64,000 nucleotides of DNA from Kurthia massiliensis (lineage in GTDB: Bacteria; Bacillota; Bacilli; Bacillales_A; Planococcaceae). The position numbers were made by a program, and so were the translations under genes. Below are positions 24,975 to 34,511 of the stretch, piece after piece (the first letter of the stretch is position 1; the number at the start of each line of letters is the position of its first letter). The stretch spans positions 51,769-115,768 of the forward strand of contig NZ_HE610997.1 of the NCBI RefSeq assembly GCF_000285555.1. The letters are read 5' to 3'. The notes beneath the pieces are model-generated. The model was not told the origin of the DNA and did not search any database. It worked only from the letters and a program-made list of their open reading frames with translations.

Positions 24975-25005
24975 CAAAAAAAGTGACTAATAAAAAACCA
25001 CTTTA
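24975..25005 (-). terminator. terminator after the excalibur gene
   Basis: Minus strand AAAGTGG ttttttattagt CACTTT followed by T residues. Confidence 0.55.
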
Positions 25006-25011
25006 TTATAG

Positions 25012-25335
25012 CTATCTTTCACAAGCAATATTATCTTTATCACGATCTAAATCAGGATTATATTTTACTGCGGCATTATAAATAGAAAGGGAGGTTTTTG
25101 CTTTAGTTGGCTTATATACAGGTCTTCCTCTTTTATCATATCTAACTCTATTTTTTGTATTCTTATACTTTTTTACACCATACCGGTACTTCTTATTAAA
25201 CTGGGTACAATTTTGGTATGTGTAATTACTGACACCTGCTGCTTCGACGTTTTCCTGTGGTGCTGACACTTGCGTTCCAAATAAAAATGAGCCAAAAATC
25301 ATCGTCGTGACCGACCATTTTGTTAGCTTTTTCAT
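25012..25335 (-). CDS. secreted excalibur calcium-binding domain protein
   Basis: 107 residues. Signal peptide 1-24 (cleavage near TQVSA) and a basic middle region. The C-terminal excalibur domain has the pattern NCTQFN...YNAAVKYNPDLDRDKDNIACE, an extracellular EF-hand-like DxDxD calcium loop with two cysteines. Found with surface nucleases and adhesins; role unknown. Start ATG 25335 after AAAGGAAG. Confidence 0.85.
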   Translation of the reverse strand: MKKLTKWSVTTMIFGSFLFGTQVSAPQENVEAAGVSNYTYQNCTQFNKKYRYGVKKYKNTKNRVRYDKRGRPVYKPTKAKTSLSIYNAAVKYNPDLDRDKDNIACER

Positions 25336-25489
25336 GATGCACTTCCTTTCTGATTTTGTTATGACTCTATAGCCGAATTAGCAGCAAATAATCTCTTTTA
25401 TATCATTTCCAATACATATGCCTATGTTGCAATATGCCAAGTATTGCCCAAGTAATAAGTTTTTTTATGTTTTATAAATTGTTGAACGT

Positions 25490-25537
25490 AAAAAGCGATA
25501 TGTCCCAATTCATCAATTGAGGCATATCGCTTTTTTG
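25490..25537. terminator. strong terminator hairpin
   Basis: AAAAAGCGATATG and CATATCGCTTTTTT pair perfectly. It lies directly after the stop of the small minus-strand ORF at 25544. Confidence 0.8.
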
Positions 25538-25543
25538 CTGAAT

Positions 25544-25642
25544 TTAATACATACCCATAAACTTGAAAAGAATAATAAATAAAGCGCCAACGATACTCGT
25601 TTCAAACAAATGTTCTTTAAAAAATAAAGCAGTAAAACGCAT
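25544..25642 (-). CDS. small membrane peptide (32 aa)
   Basis: ATG 25642 follows GGAAAGGATGATGACG. The product is 32 residues with a hydrophobic C-terminal half (SIVGALFIILFKFMGMY), consistent with a single membrane helix. A ribosome site at the front and a perfect terminator at the end make it a complete small gene. No homologue recognised; a toxin-like or regulatory role is only a guess. Confidence 0.5.
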   Translation of the reverse strand: MRFTALFFKEHLFETSIVGALFIILFKFMGMY

Positions 25643-25844
25643 CGTCATCATCCTTTCCTATTTTTAATTATTATAAGTGGTGCGAACTATGTATATCAAT
25701 TAAAATTTCTCGAAAATTCAATATTTTTCTATTTAGTTCAAAAATATTGTTATTCAAAAAATAGAGCATGAGTCGTTTTTGTCTAAAGAGTGCTTTTTCG
25801 AATGAGGTTTCGTATAATAAAAGACGTTGGAAGGAGCGGATCAC

Positions 25845-26975
25845 ATGGATACAAAGGCTTTTGAGATTATATCAAACCGTCCTTTTCAAAGCTTTGCGAT
25901 TTGGTTTTTAGGATGTTTTGTTCCATTTACATTTATTTTCCGTTATGAAGATACATATGTGTTAAGTATCGCGGTAGCGTTACTCATTACATTTTTAATT
26001 TGTACGTATTTTGCCTCTGTTTTAACAAATGGACTCGTGTATATGTGGCTAGCATTTATGATTGTCATTAATGCTGTTATGGCGATTTTATACGGTTATT
26101 TTTACTTTGCCTTTTTCACAGCGATGTTTATCGGACGTATTCGTAATACAGTAGGATTTTACGTAATGTACGGCATTCATTTAGGCATTACAGTAGGTGC
26201 TATTTTAGGTGGATTTTTCATTGAAACCCATCTTTATATACAGCAAATCCCTTACATGGTGCTTGTAGTATTCGGCGCTATTTTAGGACCCTTTTATTTG
26301 TATAGCCGTAAACAAAATACAGAGTTAGAAGGTCAACTTCAAACAGCGAATGAACGTATTTCAGAATTAAGTGTGTATGAAGAACGCCAACGAATTGCGC
26401 GTGATTTACATGATACGTTAGGACAAAAATTATCGATGGTCGGTTTAAAGTTAGATTTAGCGATTCGTTTAGTCGATAAAGATCCGAGCAAAGCGAAAGA
26501 AGAGTTAAAAGACGTACGTAAGACGGCCAGTATGGCATTGAAAGAAGTACGTGAAATGGTTTCTGATATGAAAAAAGTAAAACTCTCTGATGAGTTATTA
26601 CAAGTTGAAAAATTGTTACGAGTGGCTGGTATAGATTGCATCTTAGAAGGTGACCGCAAACTTCATGAAGTCCCATTAATTTTAGAAAATACGTTAAGTA
26701 TGTGTTTAAAAGAAGCGGTCAACAACGTCGTGCGCCATAGTGCCGCAAAAGAATGTATCATTACCGTCGAACAGTCGACGAAAGATATTGTAATGACGAT
26801 TGAAGATGATGGTAAAGGTTTAGATACGTCTTTAACACGCTCGAATGGAAACGGTTTAAGAGGGATGAAAGAACGTATTGAGTTTGTAAATGGGAGAATG
26901 GAAATTACACCATTGCCAACGGGTACACGTCTCACATTTACAGTGCCACTCGTAATCGTTTATCAAAAAGGATGA
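25845..26975 (+). CDS. DesK-type sensor histidine kinase
   Basis: 376 residues. Five membrane helices in the first 150 residues, then a coiled linker (ELEGQLQTANERISEL), the HisKA_3 phosphoacceptor ERQRIARDLHDTLGQKLS, and a C-terminal ATPase with NNVVRHSAAK (N box) and the glycine-rich MTIEDDGKGL and GLRGMKERIE. The sequence follows B. subtilis DesK, which senses membrane fluidity and controls the desaturase gene. No desR response regulator or desaturase follows, unlike in B. subtilis. ATG 25845 after AAGGAGCGG. Confidence 0.85.
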   Translation: MDTKAFEIISNRPFQSFAIWFLGCFVPFTFIFRYEDTYVLSIAVALLITFLICTYFASVLTNGLVYMWLAFMIVINAVMAILYGYFYFAFFTAMFIGRIRNTVGFYVMYGIHLGITVGAILGGFFIETHLYIQQIPYMVLVVFGAILGPFYLYSRKQNTELEGQLQTANERISELSVYEERQRIARDLHDTLGQKLSMVGLKLDLAIRLVDKDPSKAKEELKDVRKTASMALKEVREMVSDMKKVKLSDELLQVEKLLRVAGIDCILEGDRKLHEVPLILENTLSMCLKEAVNNVVRHSAAKECIITVEQSTKDIVMTIEDDGKGLDTSLTRSNGNGLRGMKERIEFVNGRMEITPLPTGTRLTFTVPLVIVYQKG

Positions 26976-26980
26976 TTGAA

Positions 26981-27460
26981 TTGAAGAAAAAAGGGATTAT
27001 TTTAGTTGTATTGATGATTGTATTAGGCGTGGCAGCGTTTATGTCTTTACAACAAACGAAAGATGAAGAAAAAGCAGTAGAACAAATCATTAACGAACAT
27101 CAAAATATTGATACGATTATTGTAAAAAAAGGCGATAAAACGATTGCAACGTTGGATGATGATCGTGTACAAACTTATGCAGAACCAACACCACTAGCTA
27201 AAATTGAAAATCTAGAGCGTGCAACGAAAAAGAAATTTGAAAAAGAACCTATTTATACAATTCAATATCAAGTGTCAGGTAATGAATTATATACAGTAGA
27301 TGTTTTTCGTTTGAAAAAAGGGGAGGCTTTAACGGTAGAAGAAAACGACTATGGTTTTACACTAAACGGCCGTGAAATGATGCTCGTATGGCAGCCTTAT
27401 GAAGAACGTCTATCTCAAAATGATGTTACAAAAAAAATGCTTGAAAAAATAGTAAAATAA
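26981..27460 (+). CDS. signal-anchored extracytoplasmic protein of unknown function
   Basis: 159 residues. One N-terminal membrane helix (about 5-20), then a charged domain on the outer side. Start TTG 26981 with AAAGGA 8 bases before; ATG 26972 sits on the site itself. It begins just after, or overlapping, the histidine kinase stop, so the genes are co-transcribed. It may assist the kinase, which is inference. Confidence 0.6.
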   Translation: MKKKGIILVVLMIVLGVAAFMSLQQTKDEEKAVEQIINEHQNIDTIIVKKGDKTIATLDDDRVQTYAEPTPLAKIENLERATKKKFEKEPIYTIQYQVSGNELYTVDVFRLKKGEALTVEENDYGFTLNGREMMLVWQPYEERLSQNDVTKKMLEKIVK

Positions 27461-27472
27461 TATTTATGATGA

Positions 27473-27498
27473 AGTAGCGTGAAAACGCTGCTTTTTTT
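27473..27498 (+). terminator. Rho-independent terminator
   Basis: AGTAGCGT gaaa ACGCTGCT followed by TTTTTT. Confidence 0.85.
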
Positions 27499-27603
27499 AC
27501 TATATCAAAATGTTAATTTATTACATAAAAATAAATAATATCTATTTTATGCTTGTATTTTCTCTTTAATGCAATTATTATAGTTTTTAAGAGGAGGCTT
27601 TTT

Positions 27604-29247
27604 ATGACAGAATGGTGGAAGAAGAGCACAGTCTATCAGATTTATCCAAGAAGTTTTCAAGATGCCAACGGAGATGGTATTGGTGATTTACAAGGAATCA
27701 TTCAGCGATTACCATATTTAGCCCATCTTGGTATCGATATTGTATGGCTCGGTCCTATCTATGATTCACCGAATGATGATAATGGTTACGATATCCGTAA
27801 TTATAGAAAAATTCAAAAAGAGTATGGTGACTTGAATGATTTTAAGCAACTCATTGAAGAAGCGAAAAAATTAGGGATTGGCATCATGATGGATTTAGTC
27901 GTTAATCATACGTCAGATGAGCATGAATGGTTTAAACAAGCACGACTTTCAAAAGAGAGCCCCTATCGAGATTATTATATTTTTAAAGATGAACCAAATA
28001 ACTGGGTATCATTCTTTTCAGGATCTGCTTGGGCATACAATGAGCCGACAAATGATTATTATTTGCATTTATTTTCGGAAAAACAGCCTGATTTAAATTG
28101 GGAAAATGCTGAAATGCGTCAAGAAATTTATGACATGATGCGTTATTGGACAGATTTTGGCATTGTAGGATTCCGAATGGATGTCATTAATTTAATTGCG
28201 AAAGACCAAGCTTTTCCTGACGGGGAAGAAGTAACTGAAACAGGCTATGCAGATGGTAGTCAATATTATATGAACTTACCGAAAGTACATGATTATTTAA
28301 AAGAAATGCATGCAAACGTATTAGCACAAGGACAATATATAACGGTTGGAGAAACTCCTGGTACTACGCCAGAAAGTGCAAACGTTTTCACAAATCCAGC
28401 CTCAAAAGAGTTGTCGATGATTTTCACTTTTGAACATATGGATGTTGATAGTGAAGGCCCTAAATGGCAGTACAAGCCGTTAGACTTAGTCGAACTTAAA
28501 CGAATTTTTAATGAATGGCAAACAAAACTTCATGGACAAGGTTGGAACAGTCTTTATTGGAACAATCATGACCAACCGCGTGTCGTCTCACGGTTCGGCA
28601 ATGATACGACATATCGTGAACGTTCTGCCAAAATGTTAGCGATTGTATTACACATGATGCAAGGTACACCTTATATTTATCAAGGTGAAGAAATTGGCAT
28701 GACAAACAATCATTTTGAATCGATCGATGCATATCGAGACATTGAAACGATTAATTATTACCATGAACAATTAGCACTCGGTCGCCATCAAGAAGACATA
28801 TTAACAGAGATTGCAAGGAAAAGTCGTGATCACGCACGTACACCGATGCAATGGCATCAACAGGGCGGTTTTACGACAGGTACACCGTGGATTGAAGTAA
28901 ATGAAAATACGACATCTATTAATGTCGAAGCAGCACTTGAAAATCAACAGTCGATTTTTTATACGTATCAACAATTGATTCAATTTAGAAAAGAAAAAGC
29001 GATTATTCAAGATGGTTCATTCGAATTGTTACTTGCATCGCACCCGCAGCTATTTGTGTATAAACGTCACCTTGGTGATGAAAGTTTACTTGTAATTGCA
29101 AACTTTTCTGAGCAAACGTTTGCACTAAGAGTTGAAGAGTTAAATATCCAATCCGTTCAATCGATTTGGATTGATAATCAAGCCGTTTCCGTACAGCAAC
29201 AAATGATTCATGTAGAACCTTATGGTGCTGCTGTATTCGAAATTTAA
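27604..29247 (+). CDS. GH13 alpha-glucosidase, oligo-1,6-glucosidase type
   Basis: 547 residues. A (beta/alpha)8 glycoside hydrolase of family GH13_31. Catalytic Asp lies in GFRMDVIN, Glu in TVGETPG and the third Asp in NNHDQPR; the QPDLNWEN subfamily motif is present. Val follows the nucleophile (DVIN), as in oligo-1,6-glucosidases that cut alpha-1,6 bonds of isomalto-oligosaccharides. The opening TEWWKKSTVYQIYPRSF is that of the family; trehalose-6-phosphate hydrolases also begin so, but no PTS gene is nearby. No signal peptide, so it acts inside the cell. First gene of a sugar operon. ATG 27604 after GAGGAGG. Confidence 0.88.
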   Translation: MTEWWKKSTVYQIYPRSFQDANGDGIGDLQGIIQRLPYLAHLGIDIVWLGPIYDSPNDDNGYDIRNYRKIQKEYGDLNDFKQLIEEAKKLGIGIMMDLVVNHTSDEHEWFKQARLSKESPYRDYYIFKDEPNNWVSFFSGSAWAYNEPTNDYYLHLFSEKQPDLNWENAEMRQEIYDMMRYWTDFGIVGFRMDVINLIAKDQAFPDGEEVTETGYADGSQYYMNLPKVHDYLKEMHANVLAQGQYITVGETPGTTPESANVFTNPASKELSMIFTFEHMDVDSEGPKWQYKPLDLVELKRIFNEWQTKLHGQGWNSLYWNNHDQPRVVSRFGNDTTYRERSAKMLAIVLHMMQGTPYIYQGEEIGMTNNHFESIDAYRDIETINYYHEQLALGRHQEDILTEIARKSRDHARTPMQWHQQGGFTTGTPWIEVNENTTSINVEAALENQQSIFYTYQQLIQFRKEKAIIQDGSFELLLASHPQLFVYKRHLGDESLLVIANFSEQTFALRVEELNIQSVQSIWIDNQAVSVQQQMIHVEPYGAAVFEI

Positions 29248-29264
29248 AAAGGAAGTGATTAAAG

Positions 29265-30392
29265 ATGGCGACAATAGAGCTAAAGCACATCGGCAAAATT
29301 TATGATAAAAACGTACGTGCTATTACAGACTTTAATTTATCTGTAAAAGATGAAGAATTTATCGTCTTCGTTGGACCATCAGGTTGTGGGAAAAGTACAA
29401 CGCTAAGAATGATTGCGGGGCTTGAAGAAATATCAGAAGGTGATTTTCTGATTGATGGCAAGCGTATGAATGATACGCCCCCGAAAGACCGTGATATCGC
29501 AATGGTATTCCAAAACTATGCGCTTTATCCGCATATGACGGTTTTTGATAATATGGGCTTTGGCTTGAAAATGCGGAAGTTTAAAAAAGAAGAAATTAAA
29601 CGTCGCGTAGAAGAGGCAGCGGAAATTTTAGATTTAACGCATTTACTAAAGCGAAAACCTAAAGCGCTTTCTGGTGGTCAACGTCAACGTGTTGCGCTTG
29701 GTCGTGCAATCGTCCGCGATGCGAAAATTTTCTTAATGGATGAACCATTATCAAATTTAGATTCTAAGTTACGTGTGCAAATGCGTACAGAAATTATTAA
29801 GTTACATCGTAGATTAAAAACGACGACGATTTATGTTACGCATGATCAAACAGAAGCGATGACGATGGCGAGTCGAATCGTCATTATGAAAGATGGTTTT
29901 ATTCAACAAATCGGGACGCCAAAAGAAGTATACGATTTACCGAACAACATATTTGTCGGTGGATTTATTGGTAGCCCGGCGATGAATTTTTTCCGAGGCA
30001 TGATTCAAAATGGTAAATTTATTATCACAAATCACGCTTTTGAGATTCCAACACGTTACAAAGAAGCCATTGAGGCATACGAAGGGCAAGAAGTCGTCAT
30101 GGGGGTACGTTCGGAACATATTACGAGCCAACAACCTTTCAACGAAACATCGCTTGAAATTCCTGTACTCGTTGACACAGTGGAACTAACGGGCGCTGAA
30201 CAAATGGTCTATGCGGAGCTAGAGGGACAGCCATTAATTGGCCGCGCAGATGCAAAATATACAATCGAACTAGGCCAACAGTTACCACTATTTTTCCATA
30301 TGGATCATGTACACTTCTTTGATGCACAAACAGAAGAACGAATCGGCATGCAAAAGGATGCAAACGTTTTCGCAACGAGCGAACACGTGTAA
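29265..30392 (+). CDS. msmX: ABC transporter ATPase for sugar uptake (MsmX/UgpC type)
   Basis: 375 residues, as in MsmX and MalK. Walker [10 protein letters not shown], signature [15 protein letters not shown], Walker [13 protein letters not shown] and the switch histidine in [10 protein letters not shown]. The C-terminal third is an OB/TOBE regulatory domain. It powers import through the two permeases encoded downstream. In B. subtilis one MsmX serves several importers; here it sits inside the operon. The symbol follows that resemblance. RBS AAGGAAGTG. Confidence 0.9.
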   Translation: MATIELKHIGKIYDKNVRAITDFNLSVKDEEFIVFVGPSGCGKSTTLRMIAGLEEISEGDFLIDGKRMNDTPPKDRDIAMVFQNYALYPHMTVFDNMGFGLKMRKFKKEEIKRRVEEAAEILDLTHLLKRKPKALSGGQRQRVALGRAIVRDAKIFLMDEPLSNLDSKLRVQMRTEIIKLHRRLKTTTIYVTHDQTEAMTMASRIVIMKDGFIQQIGTPKEVYDLPNNIFVGGFIGSPAMNFFRGMIQNGKFIITNHAFEIPTRYKEAIEAYEGQEVVMGVRSEHITSQQPFNETSLEIPVLVDTVELTGAEQMVYAELEGQPLIGRADAKYTIELGQQLPLFFHMDHVHFFDAQTEERIGMQKDANVFATSEHV

Positions 30393-30432
30393 TCATACAA
30401 GAGCAATTTCAAATTAGTAGGAGGCGAAAAAA

Positions 30433-31737
30433 ATGAAAAAAAATAAGTGGAAATCAGCATTACTAGCATTATCAATCGTAGGGGCAACATCGTTAGCGGC
30501 ATGTGGGAACGCAGGAGATTCAGATTCAGGAAAAAGTGACGGTGAAAAAGTAACCGTTGACGTTTTCCAATTTAAAGTAGAGTTCAAAGATCAATTTGAG
30601 CAAATCGCTGAACAATACGAAAAAGAAAATGAAGATGTAGACATTAACATTACAACAGTTGGTGGCGGTGAAGATTACGGTGCAGCATTACGTTCTAAAT
30701 TTGCATCAGGTAATGAACCTGCTATTTATAACATTGGTGGTCCACAAGATGTTGAAGACTGGAATGATAAGTTAGCTGACTTATCTGATACAGAAGCAGC
30801 TAAAGCGGCGCTTGACGGCACGCTAGAAGGGGCTACGAAAGATAACAAAGTATTAGGCTTACCATACAACCAAGAAGGTTACGGATTTATTTATAATAAA
30901 GCAATCTTTGAAAAAGCAGGTATCGATCCAGCCAGCATTAAAGACTATGCCTCTCTTGAAAAAGCAGTAAAAGATTTAGATGCGAAGAAAAAAGATCTTG
31001 GTATTGATGCAGTATTCGCATTACCTGGTAAAGAAACTTGGGTAACTGGACTTCACTTATCAAATACATTTATTTCGCCAGAATTTGATAATGATGTGAT
31101 GAAAGCATACGAATCGAAAGATATTAAATTCGAATACGGAGATGCATTTAAACAAATTTTAGACTTACAAAATAAGTACTCTGTACAGCCAACAGTTAGC
31201 CTAGATTACTCAAAACAAATGGAAGAGCTGTTCTCAAATGGTAAAGTTGCGATCGTTCAACAAGGGAACTGGGTATATCCAACGATTGAAGGCATTGATG
31301 AAGATTTAGCAGCAAACAATATCGGTTTAATGCCAATTCCAGTGGAAGGTTATGCAGATGCAAAATTACCAGTCGGCGTACCGATGTACTGGGGTGTAAA
31401 TAGCAACAAAGATGAAGAAACAGTTGAAGCTTCAAAAGAGTTCATCGATTGGCTATACACATCAGATGCGGGTAAAAAAGCGGTGCTAGAAGACTTTAAA
31501 TTCGTTCCTGCTTATGAAGGTTATGATTCAGAAAAAGTATCTGACCCATTATCAAAAGCAGTTTATGATTACTCAGAAAAAGGCGAAACAATCGGTTGGG
31601 TGTTCATGGGTTATCCGACAGATTGGGGCCAAAATAAATTAGGTGTACAAATTCAGAAATATTTAAGCGATAAAGCCTCTTGGGACGATGTCGTGAAATC
31701 TGTTGAAAAGTCATGGAATGAAGATCGCAATAAATAA
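30433..31737 (+). CDS. extracellular oligosaccharide-binding lipoprotein
   Basis: 434 residues. A lipobox (SLAAC at about 16-20) anchors it. The rest is a family 1 solute-binding protein (MalE class), with TTVGGGEDYGAALRSKFASGNEPAIYNIGG, a tryptophan-rich sugar site and QQGNWVYP. It captures malto- or isomalto-oligosaccharides outside the membrane and hands them to the permeases; the substrate is inferred from the two glucosidases. RBS AGGAGGCG. A hairpin follows before the permease genes. Confidence 0.88.
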   Translation: MKKNKWKSALLALSIVGATSLAACGNAGDSDSGKSDGEKVTVDVFQFKVEFKDQFEQIAEQYEKENEDVDINITTVGGGEDYGAALRSKFASGNEPAIYNIGGPQDVEDWNDKLADLSDTEAAKAALDGTLEGATKDNKVLGLPYNQEGYGFIYNKAIFEKAGIDPASIKDYASLEKAVKDLDAKKKDLGIDAVFALPGKETWVTGLHLSNTFISPEFDNDVMKAYESKDIKFEYGDAFKQILDLQNKYSVQPTVSLDYSKQMEELFSNGKVAIVQQGNWVYPTIEGIDEDLAANNIGLMPIPVEGYADAKLPVGVPMYWGVNSNKDEETVEASKEFIDWLYTSDAGKKAVLEDFKFVPAYEGYDSEKVSDPLSKAVYDYSEKGETIGWVFMGYPTDWGQNKLGVQIQKYLSDKASWDDVVKSVEKSWNEDRNK

Positions 31738-31745
31738 TGCATAAT

Positions 31746-31795
31746 AGGACTGCTCCGTCGGGTAGACAACGTCTGCTTGCGGCGGTCCTGTTTTT
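31746..31795 (+). terminator. leaky terminator/processing hairpin between binding protein and permeases
   Basis: AGGACTGCT pairs with GGCGGTCCT (two G-U pairs), with an inner AGAC aac GTCT hairpin, followed by GTTTTTG. The permease ribosome site GAGGAGG lies just past it. Such a stem commonly makes the binding protein more abundant than the membrane parts. Confidence 0.6.
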
Positions 31796-31811
31796 GTGAG
31801 GAGGTTTCTCG

Positions 31812-32669
31812 ATGAAAAAAGGCTTATGGTATTGGGCATTTATTGCCCCCGCACTATTTGCGCTCGTAGCCGTGGTCGTTGCACCGTTAGCGATGGGTGT
31901 CTATTACTCATTTACGAACTGGAACGGCATTGAAGTTAAATCATTTGTCGGCTTTGATAACTATATGCGCTTGTTCAAGGATGAAGAATTTATTCAATCA
32001 TTGAAATTCACTGTACTATTTGCAGTCGTGTCGATTTTCTTAATCAATTTCTTCGGTTTAGGGTTGGCGATGCTCGTGACAGCAAAATTAAAAACGAATA
32101 AATTGCTACGAACAATTTTCTTCATGCCAAATTTAATTGGTGGATTAATTTTAGGATTTATTTGGCAGTTTATTTTCACGAAAGCATTTGATGGTATTGG
32201 ACAAGCACTCGGCTTTGAAAATTTACAAGGTTGGCTGTCAACAACGACAACTGGTTTCTGGGGGCTTGTCATTTTAATGAGTTGGCAAATGTCCGGTTAT
32301 ATTATGGTCATTTACATTGCCTATTTAGAAGGCATTTCACCAGAGTTAATTGAAGCGGCTGATATGGACGGGGCAAATGGTTGGCAAAAATTCCACAGCA
32401 TCATTTTCCCGCTCGTCGCACCAGCCTTTACAGTCAGCATGTTTCTAACGCTATCAAATACATTCAAACTGTATGATCAAAACTTATCGTTAACAGGCGG
32501 CGGACCGTACAATTCTACGCAGATGGTTGCGATGAACATTTTTAATACAGCTTACAAACAGTTAGACATGAGTTATGCACAAGCAAAAGCGGTCATTTTC
32601 TTCTTGATTGTAGCGATTATTTCATTGCTACAAGTGTACTGGAATAAAAAACGAGAGGTGGAGATGTAA
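31812..32669 (+). CDS. ABC sugar permease, MalF/UgpA type
   Basis: 285 residues, six membrane helices. The EAA loop that docks the ATPase is ELIEAADMDGANGWQKF. One of the two membrane subunits of the importer encoded by this operon. RBS GAGGAGG. The second permease begins on the base after the stop codon. Confidence 0.9.
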   Translation: MKKGLWYWAFIAPALFALVAVVVAPLAMGVYYSFTNWNGIEVKSFVGFDNYMRLFKDEEFIQSLKFTVLFAVVSIFLINFFGLGLAMLVTAKLKTNKLLRTIFFMPNLIGGLILGFIWQFIFTKAFDGIGQALGFENLQGWLSTTTTGFWGLVILMSWQMSGYIMVIYIAYLEGISPELIEAADMDGANGWQKFHSIIFPLVAPAFTVSMFLTLSNTFKLYDQNLSLTGGGPYNSTQMVAMNIFNTAYKQLDMSYAQAKAVIFFLIVAIISLLQVYWNKKREVEM

Positions 32670-33485
32670 ATGAAAAAAGCATATTTATTGCCGCTTGAAA
32701 TATTCGGCATCATCTTAGCGCTTATTTGGCTATCTCCATTTTACTTAATGCTCGTCAATTCATTTAAGACGAAAAAAGAGATTTTCAGTGACACGCTAAA
32801 ACCACCTACAACGTTTACGTGGGATAACTACGTACAAGCATTTAAAGAACTTGATTTCTTACAAACGTTTTTCAATTCATTAATGATTACAGTAGGAAGC
32901 GTCGTGATCATTATTATTTTCTCTGCGTTAGCCGCATACGCGCTATCGCGTGTGAAAGGAAAAGTATCGACAATTATTTTCTTCTTATTCGTCGCAGCAA
33001 TGCTCATTCCTTTCCAATCAGTGATGATTCCACTCGTAACGATTTTCGGAAAATTAGAAATGCTCAATCGCGGTGGATTGATTTTCATGTACTTAGGATT
33101 TGGTGCAAGTTTATCAATTTTCTTATATCATGGGGCATTAACATCTATTCCGAAAACACTCGACGAAGCTGCAACGATTGACGGGGCAAACCGTTGGCAA
33201 GTATTTTGGCATATTATTTTCCCAATGTTAAAACCGATTACGGTAACAGTAGCCATTTTAAATACGATTTGGATTTGGAACGACTACTTACTACCATCAC
33301 TTGTTATTAATGCGGAGGGCATGCAGACGATTCCACTGAAGATGTTCTTCTTCTTCGGTGAGTACACAAAACAATGGCACTTAGCACTTGCTGGATTAAC
33401 GATTGCTATCGTGCCAGTCATCATCGCATACTTCTTCGCACAGAAACAAATTATTAAAGGAGTTTCTGATGGCGCTGTGAAATAA
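32670..33485 (+). CDS. ABC sugar permease, MalG/UgpE type
   Basis: 271 residues, six membrane helices. EAA loop LDEAATIDGANRWQVF. Partner of the preceding permease. It starts at ATG 32670 with GAGGTGGAG inside the end of the previous gene, so the two are translationally coupled. Confidence 0.9.
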   Translation: MKKAYLLPLEIFGIILALIWLSPFYLMLVNSFKTKKEIFSDTLKPPTTFTWDNYVQAFKELDFLQTFFNSLMITVGSVVIIIIFSALAAYALSRVKGKVSTIIFFLFVAAMLIPFQSVMIPLVTIFGKLEMLNRGGLIFMYLGFGASLSIFLYHGALTSIPKTLDEAATIDGANRWQVFWHIIFPMLKPITVTVAILNTIWIWNDYLLPSLVINAEGMQTIPLKMFFFFGEYTKQWHLALAGLTIAIVPVIIAYFFAQKQIIKGVSDGAVK

Positions 33486-33499
33486 AAGGAGTTTTCCAT

Positions 33500-34507
33500 A
33501 TGACAACCATTATTGATGTAGCAAAAGCGGCGAATGTTTCGCCTTCCACAGTGTCGCGTGTCATTGCAGATAATCCACGCATTAGTTTGAAAACGAAACG
33601 AAAAGTAAGGGCTGTTATGAAAGAACTAGCCTACTACCCAAATGTACAAGCAAGAAATCTAGCTGCTAAAAAAACGATGATGCTTGGTGTTGTGATGGGG
33701 CATGCGGCGATGCTCGCATTTCAAAACCCATTCTTTCCAGAAGTCATTCGAGGGATTAGCGCTACAGCGCATGCGAAAAAGTACGGTATTTCATTATCAA
33801 CCGGCGCAACAGAGCGAGAAATTTTTGATGAAGTGCGTGAAATGGTACAAGGTAAAAAGGTAGATGGCATCATTTTGTTATATGCGAAAAAAGGAGATGC
33901 TGTCTTTGACTATTTAGTGCAAGCACAATTTCCGTTTGTCGTCGTCGGCACACCTTTTACGCATCAAACAGAAGTCGATTATATTGATAATGATAACGTA
34001 ACGTTAGCGGAACAGTTAACGGATTATTTAATCAAACTTGGCCATGAGCATATCGCTTTTATTGGCGGGGACATTCAATATGGCGTAACACGCGATCGGG
34101 TCAAAGGCTTTGAAAAAAGTTATGACAAACATGGGCTCGATGTAAATGAAGCATATTATCAATATAATGCGGAAAATATCGAAGCAACGATTTTGAAGTT
34201 ACTACAGTTGAAACAACCGCCGACTGCGATTCTCGCGCAAGATGATTTAACCGCGTATGAAATGGTGACTTATTTAAATCAGCAACGCATTCGCGTGCCA
34301 GAGGATATGTCGATTTTAAGCATTAATAATCATGCACTATCTAGCTATGTGCGACCCGCATTAACGACGGTCGACATTCATATTTTTGAGCTCGGCTACA
34401 AAGCTGCTGAACTCGTATGTCAACGTATAGAAAATCCAACGCGACCTGCAACACATTTATTTGTTGAAACAGCATTTATTGAGCGTGCGTCGTGTACGAA
34501 GAGGTGA
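33500..34507 (+). CDS. LacI-family regulator of the sugar operon
   Basis: 335 residues. Helix-turn-helix TIIDVAKAANVSPSTVSRVIA and hinge helix (YYPNVQARNLA) at 1-58, then a periplasmic-binding-protein-like effector domain. It most likely represses the operon it sits in and responds to a malto/isomalto-oligosaccharide. Its operator is not obvious in the 27461-27603 region. RBS AAAGGAG. It is followed after four bases by the second glucosidase. Confidence 0.88.
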   Translation: MTTIIDVAKAANVSPSTVSRVIADNPRISLKTKRKVRAVMKELAYYPNVQARNLAAKKTMMLGVVMGHAAMLAFQNPFFPEVIRGISATAHAKKYGISLSTGATEREIFDEVREMVQGKKVDGIILLYAKKGDAVFDYLVQAQFPFVVVGTPFTHQTEVDYIDNDNVTLAEQLTDYLIKLGHEHIAFIGGDIQYGVTRDRVKGFEKSYDKHGLDVNEAYYQYNAENIEATILKLLQLKQPPTAILAQDDLTAYEMVTYLNQQRIRVPEDMSILSINNHALSSYVRPALTTVDIHIFELGYKAAELVCQRIENPTRPATHLFVETAFIERASCTKR

Positions 34508-34511
34508 AAAC

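Noticed and set aside
24952-24980. Direct repeat of CTCGCTAGT with the copy near 19443
   Set aside because: Too short (9 bases) and surrounded by unrelated sequence; probably chance.
27473-27490. GTGAAAACGCTG as a cre site for the sugar operon
   Set aside because: Fits the CcpA consensus poorly in its right half and is explained as a terminator stem.
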